Notes: generated by a model not told the origin, from the letters alone. Counted from the stretch's first letter, positions 23,686-32,854 are shown. The stretch is DNA of 64,000 nucleotides from Chromatiaceae bacterium (GCA_013426805.1 JACDZG010000004.1:58905-122904); one strand, 5' to 3'. A program made the numbers and translations.

Positions 23686-24063
23686 CTACTGAACCGGAGT
23701 GATCGTCGCCTTCTCAACCAACAGCGGGTATTTGTAGCCTGAACCGAAATCCAGGTCTACGGCCAGGGTGCCGGTGACCGTGACCTGGTCGTTGACCTGC
23801 GCCTTGTCCTGGGTGGTGATGGTGATATCGTTTGAACCATCGGCGGCGTCGCCCGATCCGTCCTGCAGATGCACCCAATTGCGGTCCATGATCAGGTTGT
23901 TGACCTTCACCACTGTGCCGCGCAGGGTCACCTGCTGGCCGTTGAGTGCGGCCCGCTGCTGGTAGATATCGCTGATGGTCTGTGCGGGCGTATCTTCAGC
24001 GAGCACGGGCGTGATCAGGAGTGCGGACAGGAGCGTTGCCAGGGACAGGGTGCGGGTCATCAT
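23686..24063 (-). CDS. Periplasmic OB-fold (NrfJ-like) protein
   Basis: A 125-residue exported protein. MMTRTLSLATLLSALLITPVLA is a signal peptide, with AGAGGTGACCC before the start codons. The mature part has the alternating strands of a bacterial OB fold (NGQQVTLRGTVVKVNNLIMD, NWVHLQDGSGD, DQVTVTGTLAVDLDFGSGYK, PLLVEKATI), as in NrfJ-type and other small periplasmic OB proteins. The ligand and role are unknown. It ends 246 bases before the DUF1254 start and is divergent from mobA. Confidence 0.8.
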   Translation of the reverse strand: MMTRTLSLATLLSALLITPVLAEDTPAQTISDIYQQRAALNGQQVTLRGTVVKVNNLIMDRNWVHLQDGSGDAADGSNDITITTQDKAQVNDQVTVTGTLAVDLDFGSGYKYPLLVEKATITPVQ

Positions 24064-24318
24064 GGGTCACCTCTTGGTGGAGATCAGGGAAACACAGCGG
24101 GTCAGGATGCCGTCAGGGCCGTGGGCGGCCCTGCCGACGGGAAGTCTCGCATAGCGGGACCGCCAACGCGCGGGCACCTGCATTGCTGTCCGATGGGCGT
24201 CGGCCAGGTTGCCCGCAGTTGAACGGGCAGTGTCGAAAGCGTTTAGATCGCAACAAGGGTGAGACCTGATGATCAAGCGATTGCGCCTTGTGCTCCCATT
24301 GCCCGCGGTGATCCGGAC

Positions 24319-24981
24319 GTGACGCCGTCGGACCCGACGCGGGCATCCATCACCGGGGTGATCCTGGCCGGCGGTCAGGGACGGCGGATGGGCGGGGTCG
24401 ACAAGGGGCTGGCGCTCTATGCCGGCCGGCCGCTGATCGAATGGGTCATCACGGCCTTGCGCCCGCAGGTCGATGCCCTGCTGATCAATGCCAACCGCAA
24501 CCTGGAGCGCTATGCGCGTTATGGTGTGCCGGTGATCGCTGATCTGGCGCCGGGCTTCCAGGGACCTTTGGCCGGTATCCGCAGTGCCATGCGAGCGGCA
24601 CGCACCCCATGGATCGTCACCCTGCCCTGCGACGGCCCCTACCCGGCGCCCGATCTGGTCGAGCGGCTGGTGCTGGCCGTGAGTGCCGGGGACGCCGAGT
24701 TGGCGGTGGCCAGCGACGGAGTGCGCAAGCAGCCGGTGTATGCGCTGCTGCCGGTGTGCCTCGCCGCCAGTTTGGATGACTATCTGGCCGGCGGTGAGCG
24801 CAAAGTGGCGCTGTGGTATGAGCGCCATCGGGTGGCGGCGGCGGATCTCAGCGACCGGCCGGAGTCTTTTATCAACATCAACACGCTGGATGCTTCAATG
24901 TCCGCGGTCACCGTCCCCAGCCGCGCGATCGGAGTACCACAGCAGGTGCTCCAGCAGATCCGTGGTGCGGGTGACCGATGA
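24319..24981 (+). CDS. mobA: Molybdenum cofactor guanylyltransferase MobA
   Basis: MobA transfers GMP to molybdopterin to make the bis-MGD cofactor of DMSO-reductase family enzymes. The nucleotide-binding loop VILAGGQGRRMGGVDKGLA lies at the N-terminus, with ADLAPGFQGPLAGIRSAM and TLPCDGPYPAPDL (metal-binding Asp) in the middle, and FININT near the end. I prefer the GTG at 24319, which leaves ~14 residues before the loop; a GTG at 24259 is possible, and neither has a good ribosome site. After the family's usual end the frame runs on ~30 residues and overlaps the convergent bphP gene by 87 bases. Confidence 0.85.
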   Translation: MTPSDPTRASITGVILAGGQGRRMGGVDKGLALYAGRPLIEWVITALRPQVDALLINANRNLERYARYGVPVIADLAPGFQGPLAGIRSAMRAARTPWIVTLPCDGPYPAPDLVERLVLAVSAGDAELAVASDGVRKQPVYALLPVCLAASLDDYLAGGERKVALWYERHRVAAADLSDRPESFININTLDASMSAVTVPSRAIGVPQQVLQQIRGAGDR

Positions 24982-27114
24982 CTGGATGCCCTCCAGCAGG
25001 TCGGGGACGCGGGTGAGATCCGGTCCGTCGGTAATTTCCAGGGCGGCGAGCTGCGCGTTGCCGACGATGCCGGCGAGCAGTTCGCGACGGACCAGATCGG
25101 TCTCGGATTCCAGCGGCTTGGAGGCGAGCCGATGACGCTCCACCACGCCGGTCTGGAACCGGCGGCGGGCTTCCTCGGCGGTCTTGCGTTCGCTGATATC
25201 GGTGAAGAGAAAGACGAATCCAAGAACTTGCTCGGGCGCGGACAGGACGGGGTCGGCGCGTACCATGAAGGGCTGGCGCTCGCCCTCGCTGGTGGTGAGT
25301 TCGACCTCGGCGCGCCAGGGTTGGTGGCGTTCCAGCAGGTCCAGAATGCGCTGATTGACTGCCGCGGGATCGCCGAACAGGGCCAGCAGTTCGCCCAGCG
25401 AATCCGGGCGGGTGCCGCCGGGTACCAGGCGATCGAAGGCGCCGTTGGTCAGGACGATGAGGCCCCGGGCGTCGGCGATGACCACGGGTTGTTCGGAGTG
25501 GCGGACCTTGCGGCTGATGTCCTCCAGTTGGTCGCGGGCGATCAGGACGCGCAGCGAGCGGAACTGCTGGATCACGTCGGCCACCGACTCCCCGATCAGG
25601 CGGGCCGTGGTGAGGTCGTCCGGGGTCCAGGGGTCGCTGGTGCCCTCCACCACTTGTTGCCAGCGGGCAAATGACCGACGCGGCGAGAGTTGGCCGGGGT
25701 CGTCCCCCGCGTGCTCCGCGCTCTGGTAGGGGTTGCCGCCCCAGGTGACGGTGTGCAGGCGCTCGGGTCGCAGCCATACCAAATATTCGCCCCCGCCGCG
25801 CGACAGCGGAACCGCGAGCAGGCCGCTGGCGACCGGAATGAGATCCGCCAGACCGGGGGCATCGCTGCCCAGCGAGGCGGTGGTGATCACCGGTGCGCGC
25901 GGCTGGGTGTCCAGCCAGGTCCTGAGCTTGCCGATCTGTTGGGTTCCAGGAACCGTGCCGGTCGTCACGACCTTGCCGTCGCACAGCAGGACGGCGCCGC
26001 CGGCGGCGAGCGGCTGCAGCAGGGACTGGGGATTGTCGAACAGCGCGTGCTCCCAGTCACCGCGGCGGGTGATCGCCTCGATCATGCGCTGTTCCAGGCG
26101 CCGCACCGCGTGCTCGGTCTGGGCCTGGGTAAAGCCCTGCAAGGCTGCGATGCGCGTGGCGACCGCTTCCGCCAGCAACTCGCAGGCGATCCGGGTCTGG
26201 TACTGGATGGCGCGCGGCGCTTGATGGTGGCAGGAAATCAGTCCCCAGAGGCGTCCGCCCACCATCAGGGAGGTGACCAGGGTGGCGGCCACCCCCATGT
26301 TCTTGAGGTACTGGATATGGATGGGTGACAGGCTGCGCAGGTAGCACAGCGACATATCGAGTGGTTCGCCGGTCAGCGGCGAGTGCTCGGGAATGAGCGG
26401 GACCGGGCAATAGGCGACATCCTCCAGGATGCGAATGCGGTTGCGCATGTAGAGACGGCGGGCGATCTGGGGAATATCGGTCGCCGGGTAGCGGTTACCG
26501 AGGAAGGGTTCGAGCCCCGACTCACGCGCCTCGGCGAAGACCTCGCCATGGCCGCGTTCGTCGAAGCGGTAGACCATCACCCGGTCATAGCCGGCCAACG
26601 CTTTGAAGATGCGGGCAGTCTCGTCGGACAGGACCTGCAGTGACGCGGCCGCGGAAACCCGGCGCAAGGCGTCGCGGACTAGGGGCGTCAGGTCGAGTGC
26701 GGGGCCCGCTGGGATGAGTTCGACAATGAGGCCGCCGCCCGGTGGGCGATGCAGCAGGCCGTCGAAGTCCGTCTCGGTCGCGGCGATCCGGCACCGCACG
26801 GCGGCCGGGAACTCCGTCAGTTGCTCCATGGTGCGGGTGCGTACCCGTTCAGCGAGATTGCCGCCCAGACCGCCCAGCGTCTCGCCCAGCAGGGGGTCCG
26901 CACGGCCGAGGAGTCGGCCGGCGTCGGCACTCTGCTGCAAGATGGTCAGATCCGGTTCACGCACCAGCAGGAATACGCCGCAGGGACGAATGGAACCCGC
27001 AAGATGGATCTGCTCCAGTTCGCAGTTGGAGAGGTCGGCTTGGCCGAAGCCCGGAACCTGGGCAGAGGTCAACATCACTTGAGTGGACCGTTTCGCTTCA
27101 TCATGCAGCGTCAT
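24895..27114 (-). CDS. bphP: Bacteriophytochrome of the photosynthesis-regulating (BphP1-like) type
   Basis: A 739-residue red/far-red photoreceptor: PAS (chromophore Cys31 in SNCELEQIHLAGS), GAF (RYPATDIP near 208-215, HIQYLKNMGV, WGLISCHH), PHY (tongue motif SPRRSFARW near 475), a further PAS domain (~545-660, PVVIADARGLIVLTNGAF) and a C-terminal helical segment with no ATPase or kinase motifs. The same layout is found in Rhodopseudomonas palustris BphP1 and its Bradyrhizobium counterpart, which act by binding the PpsR repressor rather than by phosphotransfer. It lies 96 bases downstream of a ppsR gene on the same strand, so light-dependent release of PpsR repression is the likely role (inference). 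It converges with mobA, and their 3' ends overlap. Confidence 0.9.
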   Translation of the reverse strand: MTLHDEAKRSTQVMLTSAQVPGFGQADLSNCELEQIHLAGSIRPCGVFLLVREPDLTILQQSADAGRLLGRADPLLGETLGGLGGNLAERVRTRTMEQLTEFPAAVRCRIAATETDFDGLLHRPPGGGLIVELIPAGPALDLTPLVRDALRRVSAAASLQVLSDETARIFKALAGYDRVMVYRFDERGHGEVFAEARESGLEPFLGNRYPATDIPQIARRLYMRNRIRILEDVAYCPVPLIPEHSPLTGEPLDMSLCYLRSLSPIHIQYLKNMGVAATLVTSLMVGGRLWGLISCHHQAPRAIQYQTRIACELLAEAVATRIAALQGFTQAQTEHAVRRLEQRMIEAITRRGDWEHALFDNPQSLLQPLAAGGAVLLCDGKVVTTGTVPGTQQIGKLRTWLDTQPRAPVITTASLGSDAPGLADLIPVASGLLAVPLSRGGGEYLVWLRPERLHTVTWGGNPYQSAEHAGDDPGQLSPRRSFARWQQVVEGTSDPWTPDDLTTARLIGESVADVIQQFRSLRVLIARDQLEDISRKVRHSEQPVVIADARGLIVLTNGAFDRLVPGGTRPDSLGELLALFGDPAAVNQRILDLLERHQPWRAEVELTTSEGERQPFMVRADPVLSAPEQVLGFVFLFTDISERKTAEEARRRFQTGVVERHRLASKPLESETDLVRRELLAGIVGNAQLAALEITDGPDLTRVPDLLEGIQSSVTRTTDLLEHLLWYSDRAAGDGDRGH

Positions 27115-27210
27115 CCTGTCCGGGCGGGGGCGCCATGCCTGGTACCGGAGGGCGTGTGTCGCGGCTGTCGGGCAATCCGGCGCCGCGGCGGGAACGGCGT
27201 TTCCGCGCTG

Positions 27211-28611
27211 CTAGGCCGCGGATAACTGGTCTGGTCGGCCAGGTAATCTGGCGTCCTCCTCCAGACCATAGCGGCCCAATTTGACGTAGAGGCTTTGGCG
27301 GCTGAGACCGAGCAACTCGGCGGCGGCGGTACGATTGCCGCCGGTTTGGTCCAAGGCCGCCTCGATATAGCGCTGCTCCACCACGGCGATGGTGTCATCG
27401 ACCAGCTTGCGCAGGGTGGTCTTGCCGATCTGCCGGGTCAGTGACTCCATCAGCCCGTTGATGCCCTTGCCCGGGGTCGCGGTCGACAGGCGCGGGCTCA
27501 CGTCGCGGATGAAGACGCCGATGGTTCCGCCCTGCTTGCCGCCGTTGCGTCCGCCCTGGCCGGAGGCCGAGACCTCGGCCTCGACCTCGCGGCCCAGTTC
27601 AGCCCGCAGCACGGTCGAGAAGAGTCGCACCGCTCCCAAGCGCAGCACATTGGCCAGCAATACCGTCAGGTCCGCACCGGGGCGGCCCAGCCAGCGGCCC
27701 AGCGGCTCTCCCAACACCGCGGATTCGGAGCCGATCTGTACCAGGTCAAGGAAGGCCCGATTGGCGCGCAGGATGGCGCCCTGGTGGTCGATGACCACGA
27801 AACCGTCAGGCCCGCCTTCAATCAGGGCCTCGATGTGCATCGGGTCGGTGAGATCGACGATGGTCTGGGCCGCCGCCGAGGGAACCAACTGGACGAGCAA
27901 GACTTCTTCCTGATCCGCGGTAACCGATGAGGCGCGCACCAGCCAGGGGGTCTGGCCCTGACCCAGGCGCAGCAGCACACCGGGCGCCTTGCCGCGTTCG
28001 CGGATACGCCGGATCATGCCCTCGAAGAGGTCGCGCTCCTGCGGAATCAGGGTGTCAGGGAAGCGCGTGCTCAGCGTGCCCTTGACCTGCGGCATCGCGA
28101 TCCCGAGGGCCTGTGCCGCTGACGGATTCAGGTCGATGATGGCGAGTGTGGACGCCCGCAGAACCAGCACCGCGTCGCGGGATGAATTGAACAGCAGGCG
28201 GTAGCGGGTCTCGACTTCGCGCAGCTTCCAGTAGTCGCGTTCCATGGCCTGTTGGGCTTCCACCAGACGGGACTGGAGTTCGGCCATGGCGCAGAGGTTC
28301 TTGCCGATGGCCAGTAATCCCGGCGGCCCGCCCAAGCGAATGGTGGTGTACTCGATCGGGAGTTCGAGACCGCTCGGAAAGTGCTGATTGACGTTGCGGA
28401 AGGTGCTGACGCCGCTCTCTCCGGCATCCTCGATCATGTGCCGCAGATACTCGCCGTCGGATGCGCTCACGGTGTCTGCCCAGGGGCGTCCGATCCAGGC
28501 CGCGACGCTCTCCGCGGCGAACACGTTGGACAGGGTGACGTCGCGGATGATGCCCTCGGTGTCGAGGACCAACATCACGTCCGGTAGGGCTGGGTTCTCC
28601 GTGTGCATCAT
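27211..28611 (-). CDS. ppsR: PpsR/CrtJ-type repressor of photosynthesis genes, copy A (next to bphP)
   Basis: A 466-residue repressor: N-terminal domain, Q-linker helix (LVEAQQAMERDYWKLREVE), two PAS domains (RYRLLFNSSRDAVLVL; IEALIEGGPDGFVVIDHQGAI) and a Fis-type helix-turn-helix at the end (GGNRTAAAELLGLSRQSLYV). PpsR binds TGT-N12-ACA sites and blocks bch/crt/puc transcription. The Cys normally found at the start of the helix-turn-helix region is Tyr here (VEQRYIEAAL), and the only Cys is Cys107 or so (KNLCAM). This suggests weak or no thiol redox control. Its neighbour bphP makes it the likely light-controlled copy, as with R. palustris PpsR2. The second copy lies at 32.9-34.3 kb. Confidence 0.9.
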   Translation of the reverse strand: MMHTENPALPDVMLVLDTEGIIRDVTLSNVFAAESVAAWIGRPWADTVSASDGEYLRHMIEDAGESGVSTFRNVNQHFPSGLELPIEYTTIRLGGPPGLLAIGKNLCAMAELQSRLVEAQQAMERDYWKLREVETRYRLLFNSSRDAVLVLRASTLAIIDLNPSAAQALGIAMPQVKGTLSTRFPDTLIPQERDLFEGMIRRIRERGKAPGVLLRLGQGQTPWLVRASSVTADQEEVLLVQLVPSAAAQTIVDLTDPMHIEALIEGGPDGFVVIDHQGAILRANRAFLDLVQIGSESAVLGEPLGRWLGRPGADLTVLLANVLRLGAVRLFSTVLRAELGREVEAEVSASGQGGRNGGKQGGTIGVFIRDVSPRLSTATPGKGINGLMESLTRQIGKTTLRKLVDDTIAVVEQRYIEAALDQTGGNRTAAAELLGLSRQSLYVKLGRYGLEEDARLPGRPDQLSAA

Positions 28612-28868
28612 GCGTGATCTCGGATTGCTTCGTTGTCCGGTGTGTTAATCGCGTGGTCCGTGGAAGACGTCCTCCAGTGGCGACCTAGAGTCTGAGCGCG
28701 GTTATCCAATACTCAACATTACAGTAACACAGGATTTTTGCCGCGCGACGAATGGCCACGGAAAAATCGTGGGATGACCCGCGTTAGCGGCGGCGGATCG
28801 GCCTGAACTGCGAGGAACGTCGCACATTTTAGTCGAATCACCGGGCGGCGAATGCCACGCGCATCTCG

Positions 28869-29162
28869 TTATGGGGTCTTGCTGTGCGCACGCTGCCAAC
28901 GCTGCCGCAGATCCGCGAGATGCACCACCAAGGCGACCGTGACAAAGAGCCAGACCCAGACCCATCCGGCGTCCGTCAGGGCGGCGCGCACCGCCAGCAA
29001 CAGACAGGCGCCGGAGGCGAGGATGAGGATCAACGCCGCCGGCGGGATGCCGCATGCCCGGACGCGCCACAGCAGGAACAGCCCGAGACCTTCCAGTGCC
29101 ATCAACAGCAGGATCAAGTCGATGAACCGGCCGCTGGCGAAGAACTCAGCCATCAGCGACAC
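28869..29162 (-). CDS. Small integral membrane protein of the bch operon
   Basis: A 97-residue protein with three or four membrane helices (FIDLILLLMALEGLGLFLLW, PPAALILILASGACLLLAVR, WVWVWLFVTVALVVHLA) and a basic C-terminus. It starts 18 bases after the bchP stop on the same strand and so belongs to the bchG operon. Photosynthesis clusters of other purple bacteria often carry a small unknown membrane gene beside bchP. Nothing in the sequence shows a catalytic role; an assembly or membrane-organising function is a guess. The 257 bases between its stop side and ppsR copy A (28612-28868) hold no gene. Confidence 0.7.
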   Translation of the reverse strand: MSLMAEFFASGRFIDLILLLMALEGLGLFLLWRVRACGIPPAALILILASGACLLLAVRAALTDAGWVWVWLFVTVALVVHLADLRQRWQRAHSKTP

Positions 29163-29180
29163 CGGCGGTTGCGTGCGCGC

Positions 29181-30383
29181 TCATTTCGCCGAGACAATGC
29201 CGAGTAAGTGACCCAAATCCTTGAAGAAGACGCGGACGTGCGCGGCCGGTTTGGCGCGGACCAGACGCTTGTTCATGTAGGCTTCCCAGGTCAACTGCTG
29301 GACGTCCGGGTCGGCGCACATGCTGACGAAGCGCTCGCGCCGCTTGTCGCTGCTGTACCAGAAGCGCTGCATGATGCCCAGCACCCAGAAGACCCGGCCA
29401 TGGGCTTTCATGAAGTGCTTGCGGGCCAGTTTGAGCGAACGCACATCGCCGGTGGCGCAGAAGGCGTCGGCGGCCTGGGCGGCGAAACGTCCTCCCGCTA
29501 AAGCATAGTAGATTCCCTCACCGGACGCCGGGGCGACCACGCCCGCGGCATCGCCCGCCAGGACGACATTGCGGCCGTCGTCCCACCGATCAAGCGGACG
29601 CAACGGGATGGGCGCACCTTCGCGCCGAATGGTTTCCGCGTCGGCCAGTCCGGCCGCTTTGCGCAGGTCATCGGTGGCCGTGCGCAGCGAGAAGCCGCTC
29701 AGCGCCGTGCCCACCCCGACGCTGGTGGTCTCGCCATGGGGGAAGACCCAGCCGTAGAAATCCGGGGAGATCTTGCCCTGATAGTAGACATCGCAACGGG
29801 TTGCATCGAATCCACCCTCGCCGTTCTGGGGTGAGCGGACGATCTCGTGATAGGCGCTGACGCAGGGCATTTTGTCCGCGCCGGGGATCCTCTGGCGGGC
29901 CACCTTGGAGCGTGCCCCGTCGGCCCCGATGACGCAGCGGGCGCGGACCTCCTGAATTTGGACCGGGCGGTCGTTGCCGCGCGTCTCATAGCGGACGATG
30001 ACCTGACCCTGGTCGGTCGGGACCAGTTCGGTGAAGGTCCCGGTGCGGCGCACGGCACCGGCCTCGGCGGCGCGGGTGCGCAGCCACTCGTCGAATTCAG
30101 CCCGATTGACCATGCCGACGAAGCCGCCGTTGATCGGCATGTCCACCTGGCGGTCGGATGGCGAGATCATGCGGGCGGAGTTGATATGCGCGCACAGCAG
30201 GTGCGGCGGAATGTCGAACTCACGGATCGCCTGGGGCGGAATGGCTCCGCCGCAGGGTTTGATCCGCCCGGCGCGGTCGAGCAGCATGACCGAACGGCCG
30301 GTCCGGGCCAGCTCGGTCGCGGCCGTCGACCCGGCCGGCCCGCCCCCTACGACGACCACATCGAAACTCTCGATCTCGTTCAT
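29181..30383 (-). CDS. bchP: Geranylgeranyl-bacteriochlorophyll reductase BchP
   Basis: BchP reduces the geranylgeranyl tail of bacteriochlorophyll (and geranylgeranyl diphosphate) to phytyl in three NADPH-dependent steps. The 400-residue flavoprotein starts MNEIESFDVVVVGGGPAGST (FAD-binding GxGxxG) at ATG 30383, eight to nine bases after AAAAAGG; a GTG three codons upstream is an alternative. Further marks are RIKPCGGAIPP, CVIGADGARSKVARQRI and NVVLAGDAAGVVAPASGEG. It lies between the PucC-type transporter and the small membrane gene in the bchG operon. Confidence 0.95.
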   Translation of the reverse strand: MNEIESFDVVVVGGGPAGSTAATELARTGRSVMLLDRAGRIKPCGGAIPPQAIREFDIPPHLLCAHINSARMISPSDRQVDMPINGGFVGMVNRAEFDEWLRTRAAEAGAVRRTGTFTELVPTDQGQVIVRYETRGNDRPVQIQEVRARCVIGADGARSKVARQRIPGADKMPCVSAYHEIVRSPQNGEGGFDATRCDVYYQGKISPDFYGWVFPHGETTSVGVGTALSGFSLRTATDDLRKAAGLADAETIRREGAPIPLRPLDRWDDGRNVVLAGDAAGVVAPASGEGIYYALAGGRFAAQAADAFCATGDVRSLKLARKHFMKAHGRVFWVLGIMQRFWYSSDKRRERFVSMCADPDVQQLTWEAYMNKRLVRAKPAAHVRVFFKDLGHLLGIVSAK

Positions 30384-30475
30384 GCGAAACACCTTTTTCC
30401 AAACGCGACAGCGTTTGTCGGCTATGGGATAACAGAAAATTGTTGGCTCATCCGCGGCGCCCGGTCGAGCGCCGG

Positions 30476-31822
30476 TCAGGCTGTCTCCGCGGCGGCGGAT
30501 GGATTGAGCATGACCGCGCCCGTGGCGGTCGTCTCCGCCCGGGTCACCCGCGCCGCCAAGCCCGCGGCGGCGAGGAACAGCAGTGCCTCGGCGGCGAACA
30601 CGAACGCATAGGCCGGGCCGGGTGCCTCCATGAGGGCGCGGGTCAGATCGATGGCGGCGGTACCGAGGAAGCCGCCGATGGCGTAGGCAACGGCCTGCGC
30701 AGCACCCCAGAGGCCCATGCGCACTCCCTCGCGCTGCTCACGCCCCGCCCCCACCAGACCCATCATGGCCCCGATGGCGGCGACCGCAAAGACGCCGTTG
30801 GCGACCCCCAGGGCGAAGACCGCCGCGCGCAACGGGAAGTCCGCCCCGAGTAGGCCGCCCGCCGCGAGGTTGAACAGGGTCGCCGCGGAGGCGAGACAGC
30901 CGATGATGGTCCAAGTCTGCAGCGAGGCCAGGCGCCGCCCCCAGGCGGTGCTGCCCACGCCAGCCAACAGGAGCATGCCGACGAGAACGCCGCCGTGCTG
31001 GTCGGCGGCAAGCCGGGTCGATTCGCCTGGGGTGAAACCGAAGACGGCCCCGGCGAAGGGCTCCAGAATCAGGTCCTGGGCACTGTACGCGAGCATGGAG
31101 ACGAAGATGAAGACGGTGAAACGGCGTGCGCGGACCTCGGACCAGACCTGGGCCAGGGCCTCGCGGAAGGGTGTGCGGGGGGGCGTCGCGGCGTCCGCGG
31201 TTGGGAGGCTGGCGCGGCCCTCGATCCGGTAGGTTGCCGCCACGGTCACGGCCAACGCAATGACGGACACGGTGGCGGTGACCAACACCAGGCGAGCGGG
31301 AGAAAAGGGATCCAGGTAATGACCGGCGATGCCCGCGGTGACCACGAATCCGACGATCATCATGATCCAGACGGTCGTGGCGGCCACCGCCCGGCGGCGT
31401 TCATCGACGCGTTTGGCCAGGAGCACCAGCAGATTGGTGCCGCAGGCACCGACCCCGCCGCCCACCAGGGTGAAGGCGACCACGGCCAGGGCCGTGCCCG
31501 GCAGCCGGTCGCTCGCCATCAGCGCGGTGGCCAGCGCCGCCAACACTCCGCCCAGGCCCAGTACCGCCATGCCGCCGATGATCCAGGGCGCCCGACGGCC
31601 GCCCAGGTCAGAGCCGTAGCCCAGGCGCGGACGCAGGATCTGCACCGCGTAATGCAGTGCGACCAGGGCGCCGGGGAGCATGGCGGGCAGGGCCAGTTCG
31701 ACCACCATGACGCGATTGATCGTCGAGGTGGTCAAGACCACGATGGCACCCAGGGCGGCCTGCACCAGGCCGAGACGCAGAATGCCGAGCCAGCCGAAGG
31801 CGTCCTGGTCGGTTCGCGTCAC
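30476..31822 (-). CDS. PucC/LhaA-family (BCD) membrane transporter, ORF428 type
   Basis: A 448-residue major-facilitator-type protein with about twelve helices. It belongs to the BCD/PucC family, thought to deliver bacteriochlorophyll or to assist light-harvesting complex assembly. Characteristic pieces are TSTINRVMVVELALPAMLPG, RPRLGYGSDLGGRRAPWI and LEPFAGAVFGFTPGE. The GTG start (31822-31820) overlaps the bchG stop as GTGA; the longer upstream frame reads into bchG. Position between bchG and bchP matches ORF428 of Rhodobacter. A second family member, lhaA, is in the plus-strand superoperon. Confidence 0.9.
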   Translation of the reverse strand: MTRTDQDAFGWLGILRLGLVQAALGAIVVLTTSTINRVMVVELALPAMLPGALVALHYAVQILRPRLGYGSDLGGRRAPWIIGGMAVLGLGGVLAALATALMASDRLPGTALAVVAFTLVGGGVGACGTNLLVLLAKRVDERRRAVAATTVWIMMIVGFVVTAGIAGHYLDPFSPARLVLVTATVSVIALAVTVAATYRIEGRASLPTADAATPPRTPFREALAQVWSEVRARRFTVFIFVSMLAYSAQDLILEPFAGAVFGFTPGESTRLAADQHGGVLVGMLLLAGVGSTAWGRRLASLQTWTIIGCLASAATLFNLAAGGLLGADFPLRAAVFALGVANGVFAVAAIGAMMGLVGAGREQREGVRMGLWGAAQAVAYAIGGFLGTAAIDLTRALMEAPGPAYAFVFAAEALLFLAAAGLAARVTRAETTATGAVMLNPSAAAETA

Positions 31823-32727
31823 GCGGCGAGCCCCCGCAGCGCCCAGGCGCTGATCATCATGCCGGTGACATAGACCATGACGCCGAAGGCGCTGAGCCAC
31901 AGGGCACGGTTGATGGGGTCGCGCAGGAAGCGCGCCATCATGGCGACCTGCACCAGCACCACCACGGCGACCGCGGTGGCGTGGAGCGGCTGGCCCCAGT
32001 CGACCAACAGCCAGACCACCAGGACCTGGGGCAAGGCCATGAAGAGACAGGCGGCCCAGGCCGCTCCCTGGACCCCGAGCTGGACCGGCAGGGAGCGGAC
32101 CCCCATCTGCTTGTCACCCGCGATGGCCTTGAAATCATTGAGTGTGAGTATCCCGTGGGCGCCCAGGCTGTAGAGCGCGGCGAGGGCCAGGATGCGCCAC
32201 TCGGGCAGGTCGCCGCCGAGCATCACCGCGGCCCCGGTCACCCAGGCGAGCCCCTCGTAGGAAAATCCGACCGCGGTATTGCTCCACCAGCCGTTGCGCT
32301 TGAGCCGGACCGGCGGGGCGCTGTAGGCCCAGGCGAGCAGCAGGCCCAGCGCCGCGGACCAGAACACCCAGGTCCCCAGGGTGGCGGCCAGGGCGGCCGA
32401 CAGCAGGGTCCAGAGGATGGCGATGTAGAGACCCCAGCGCCCCGGTATGCGTCCCGACGGGATCGGGCGGTGGGGTTCGTTGATGGCATCCACATGCCGG
32501 TCGAACCAGTCGTTCACGGCCTGGCTGGTGGCGCAGACCATGGGCCCGGCGAGCAGGATGCCGACACCGATGTAGAACCAGTGACCGCTGAACGTCACCC
32601 CGGAAGACACCACGCCGCAGGCGAAGGCCCACATCGGGGGGAACCAGGTGATCGGCTTGAGCAGCTCAAGCGCGGCAGCCGGCGAGGGGCGGCCGGATGA
32701 GGCCAGGGAGGGCGCGGAAGCATTCAT
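31819..32727 (-). CDS. bchG: Bacteriochlorophyll synthase BchG
   Basis: BchG joins bacteriochlorophyllide a to geranylgeranyl diphosphate in the membrane. The 302-residue protein has the UbiA-type prenyl-binding motif NDWFDRHVDAINEPHRPIP and the second Asp-rich region LNDFKAIAGDKQMGVRSLP, with about eight helices. The N-terminal LELLKPITWFPPMWAFACG is diagnostic for BchG/ChlG. It is the first gene of a minus-strand operon (bchG, PucC-type transporter, bchP, small membrane gene). The promoter directly upstream carries a perfect PpsR site. The ATG at 32727 lies only about ten bases from the -10 box. Confidence 0.96.
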   Translation of the reverse strand: MNASAPSLASSGRPSPAAALELLKPITWFPPMWAFACGVVSSGVTFSGHWFYIGVGILLAGPMVCATSQAVNDWFDRHVDAINEPHRPIPSGRIPGRWGLYIAILWTLLSAALAATLGTWVFWSAALGLLLAWAYSAPPVRLKRNGWWSNTAVGFSYEGLAWVTGAAVMLGGDLPEWRILALAALYSLGAHGILTLNDFKAIAGDKQMGVRSLPVQLGVQGAAWAACLFMALPQVLVVWLLVDWGQPLHATAVAVVVLVQVAMMARFLRDPINRALWLSAFGVMVYVTGMMISAWALRGLAA

Positions 32728-32735
32728 GGGTGCAA

Positions 32736-32774
32736 ATTATAACTGACAGTTTGCGCTGTCAACTACACTTGACA
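32736..32774 (-). promoter_or_regulatory. bchG promoter with a PpsR/CrtJ operator
   Basis: The sequence TGTCAACTACACTTGACA at 32757-32774 is a perfect TGT-N12-ACA PpsR site. Read on the minus strand, its right half supplies TTGACA (32762-32757) as a -35 box, with TATAAT at 32741-32736, spacer 15. A second, one-mismatch box (TGT-N12-GCA) runs across the -10. A bound repressor would block the polymerase. The -10 is so close to the bchG ATG that the message would be leaderless or nearly so. Confidence 0.75.
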
Positions 32775-32854
32775 GTCTAGGGGATTGCCGGGTGGCTTCA
32801 GCCGTGCCTGGATCCTGGCGCAACACGCTCATGGGTTTGGTCGCGTCACGCGGA

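Noticed and set aside
30393..30440. Possible PpsR site upstream of bchP
   Set aside because: TGT and ACA are present near 30417-30435 but with a spacing of 13, and bchP is transcribed from the bchG promoter.
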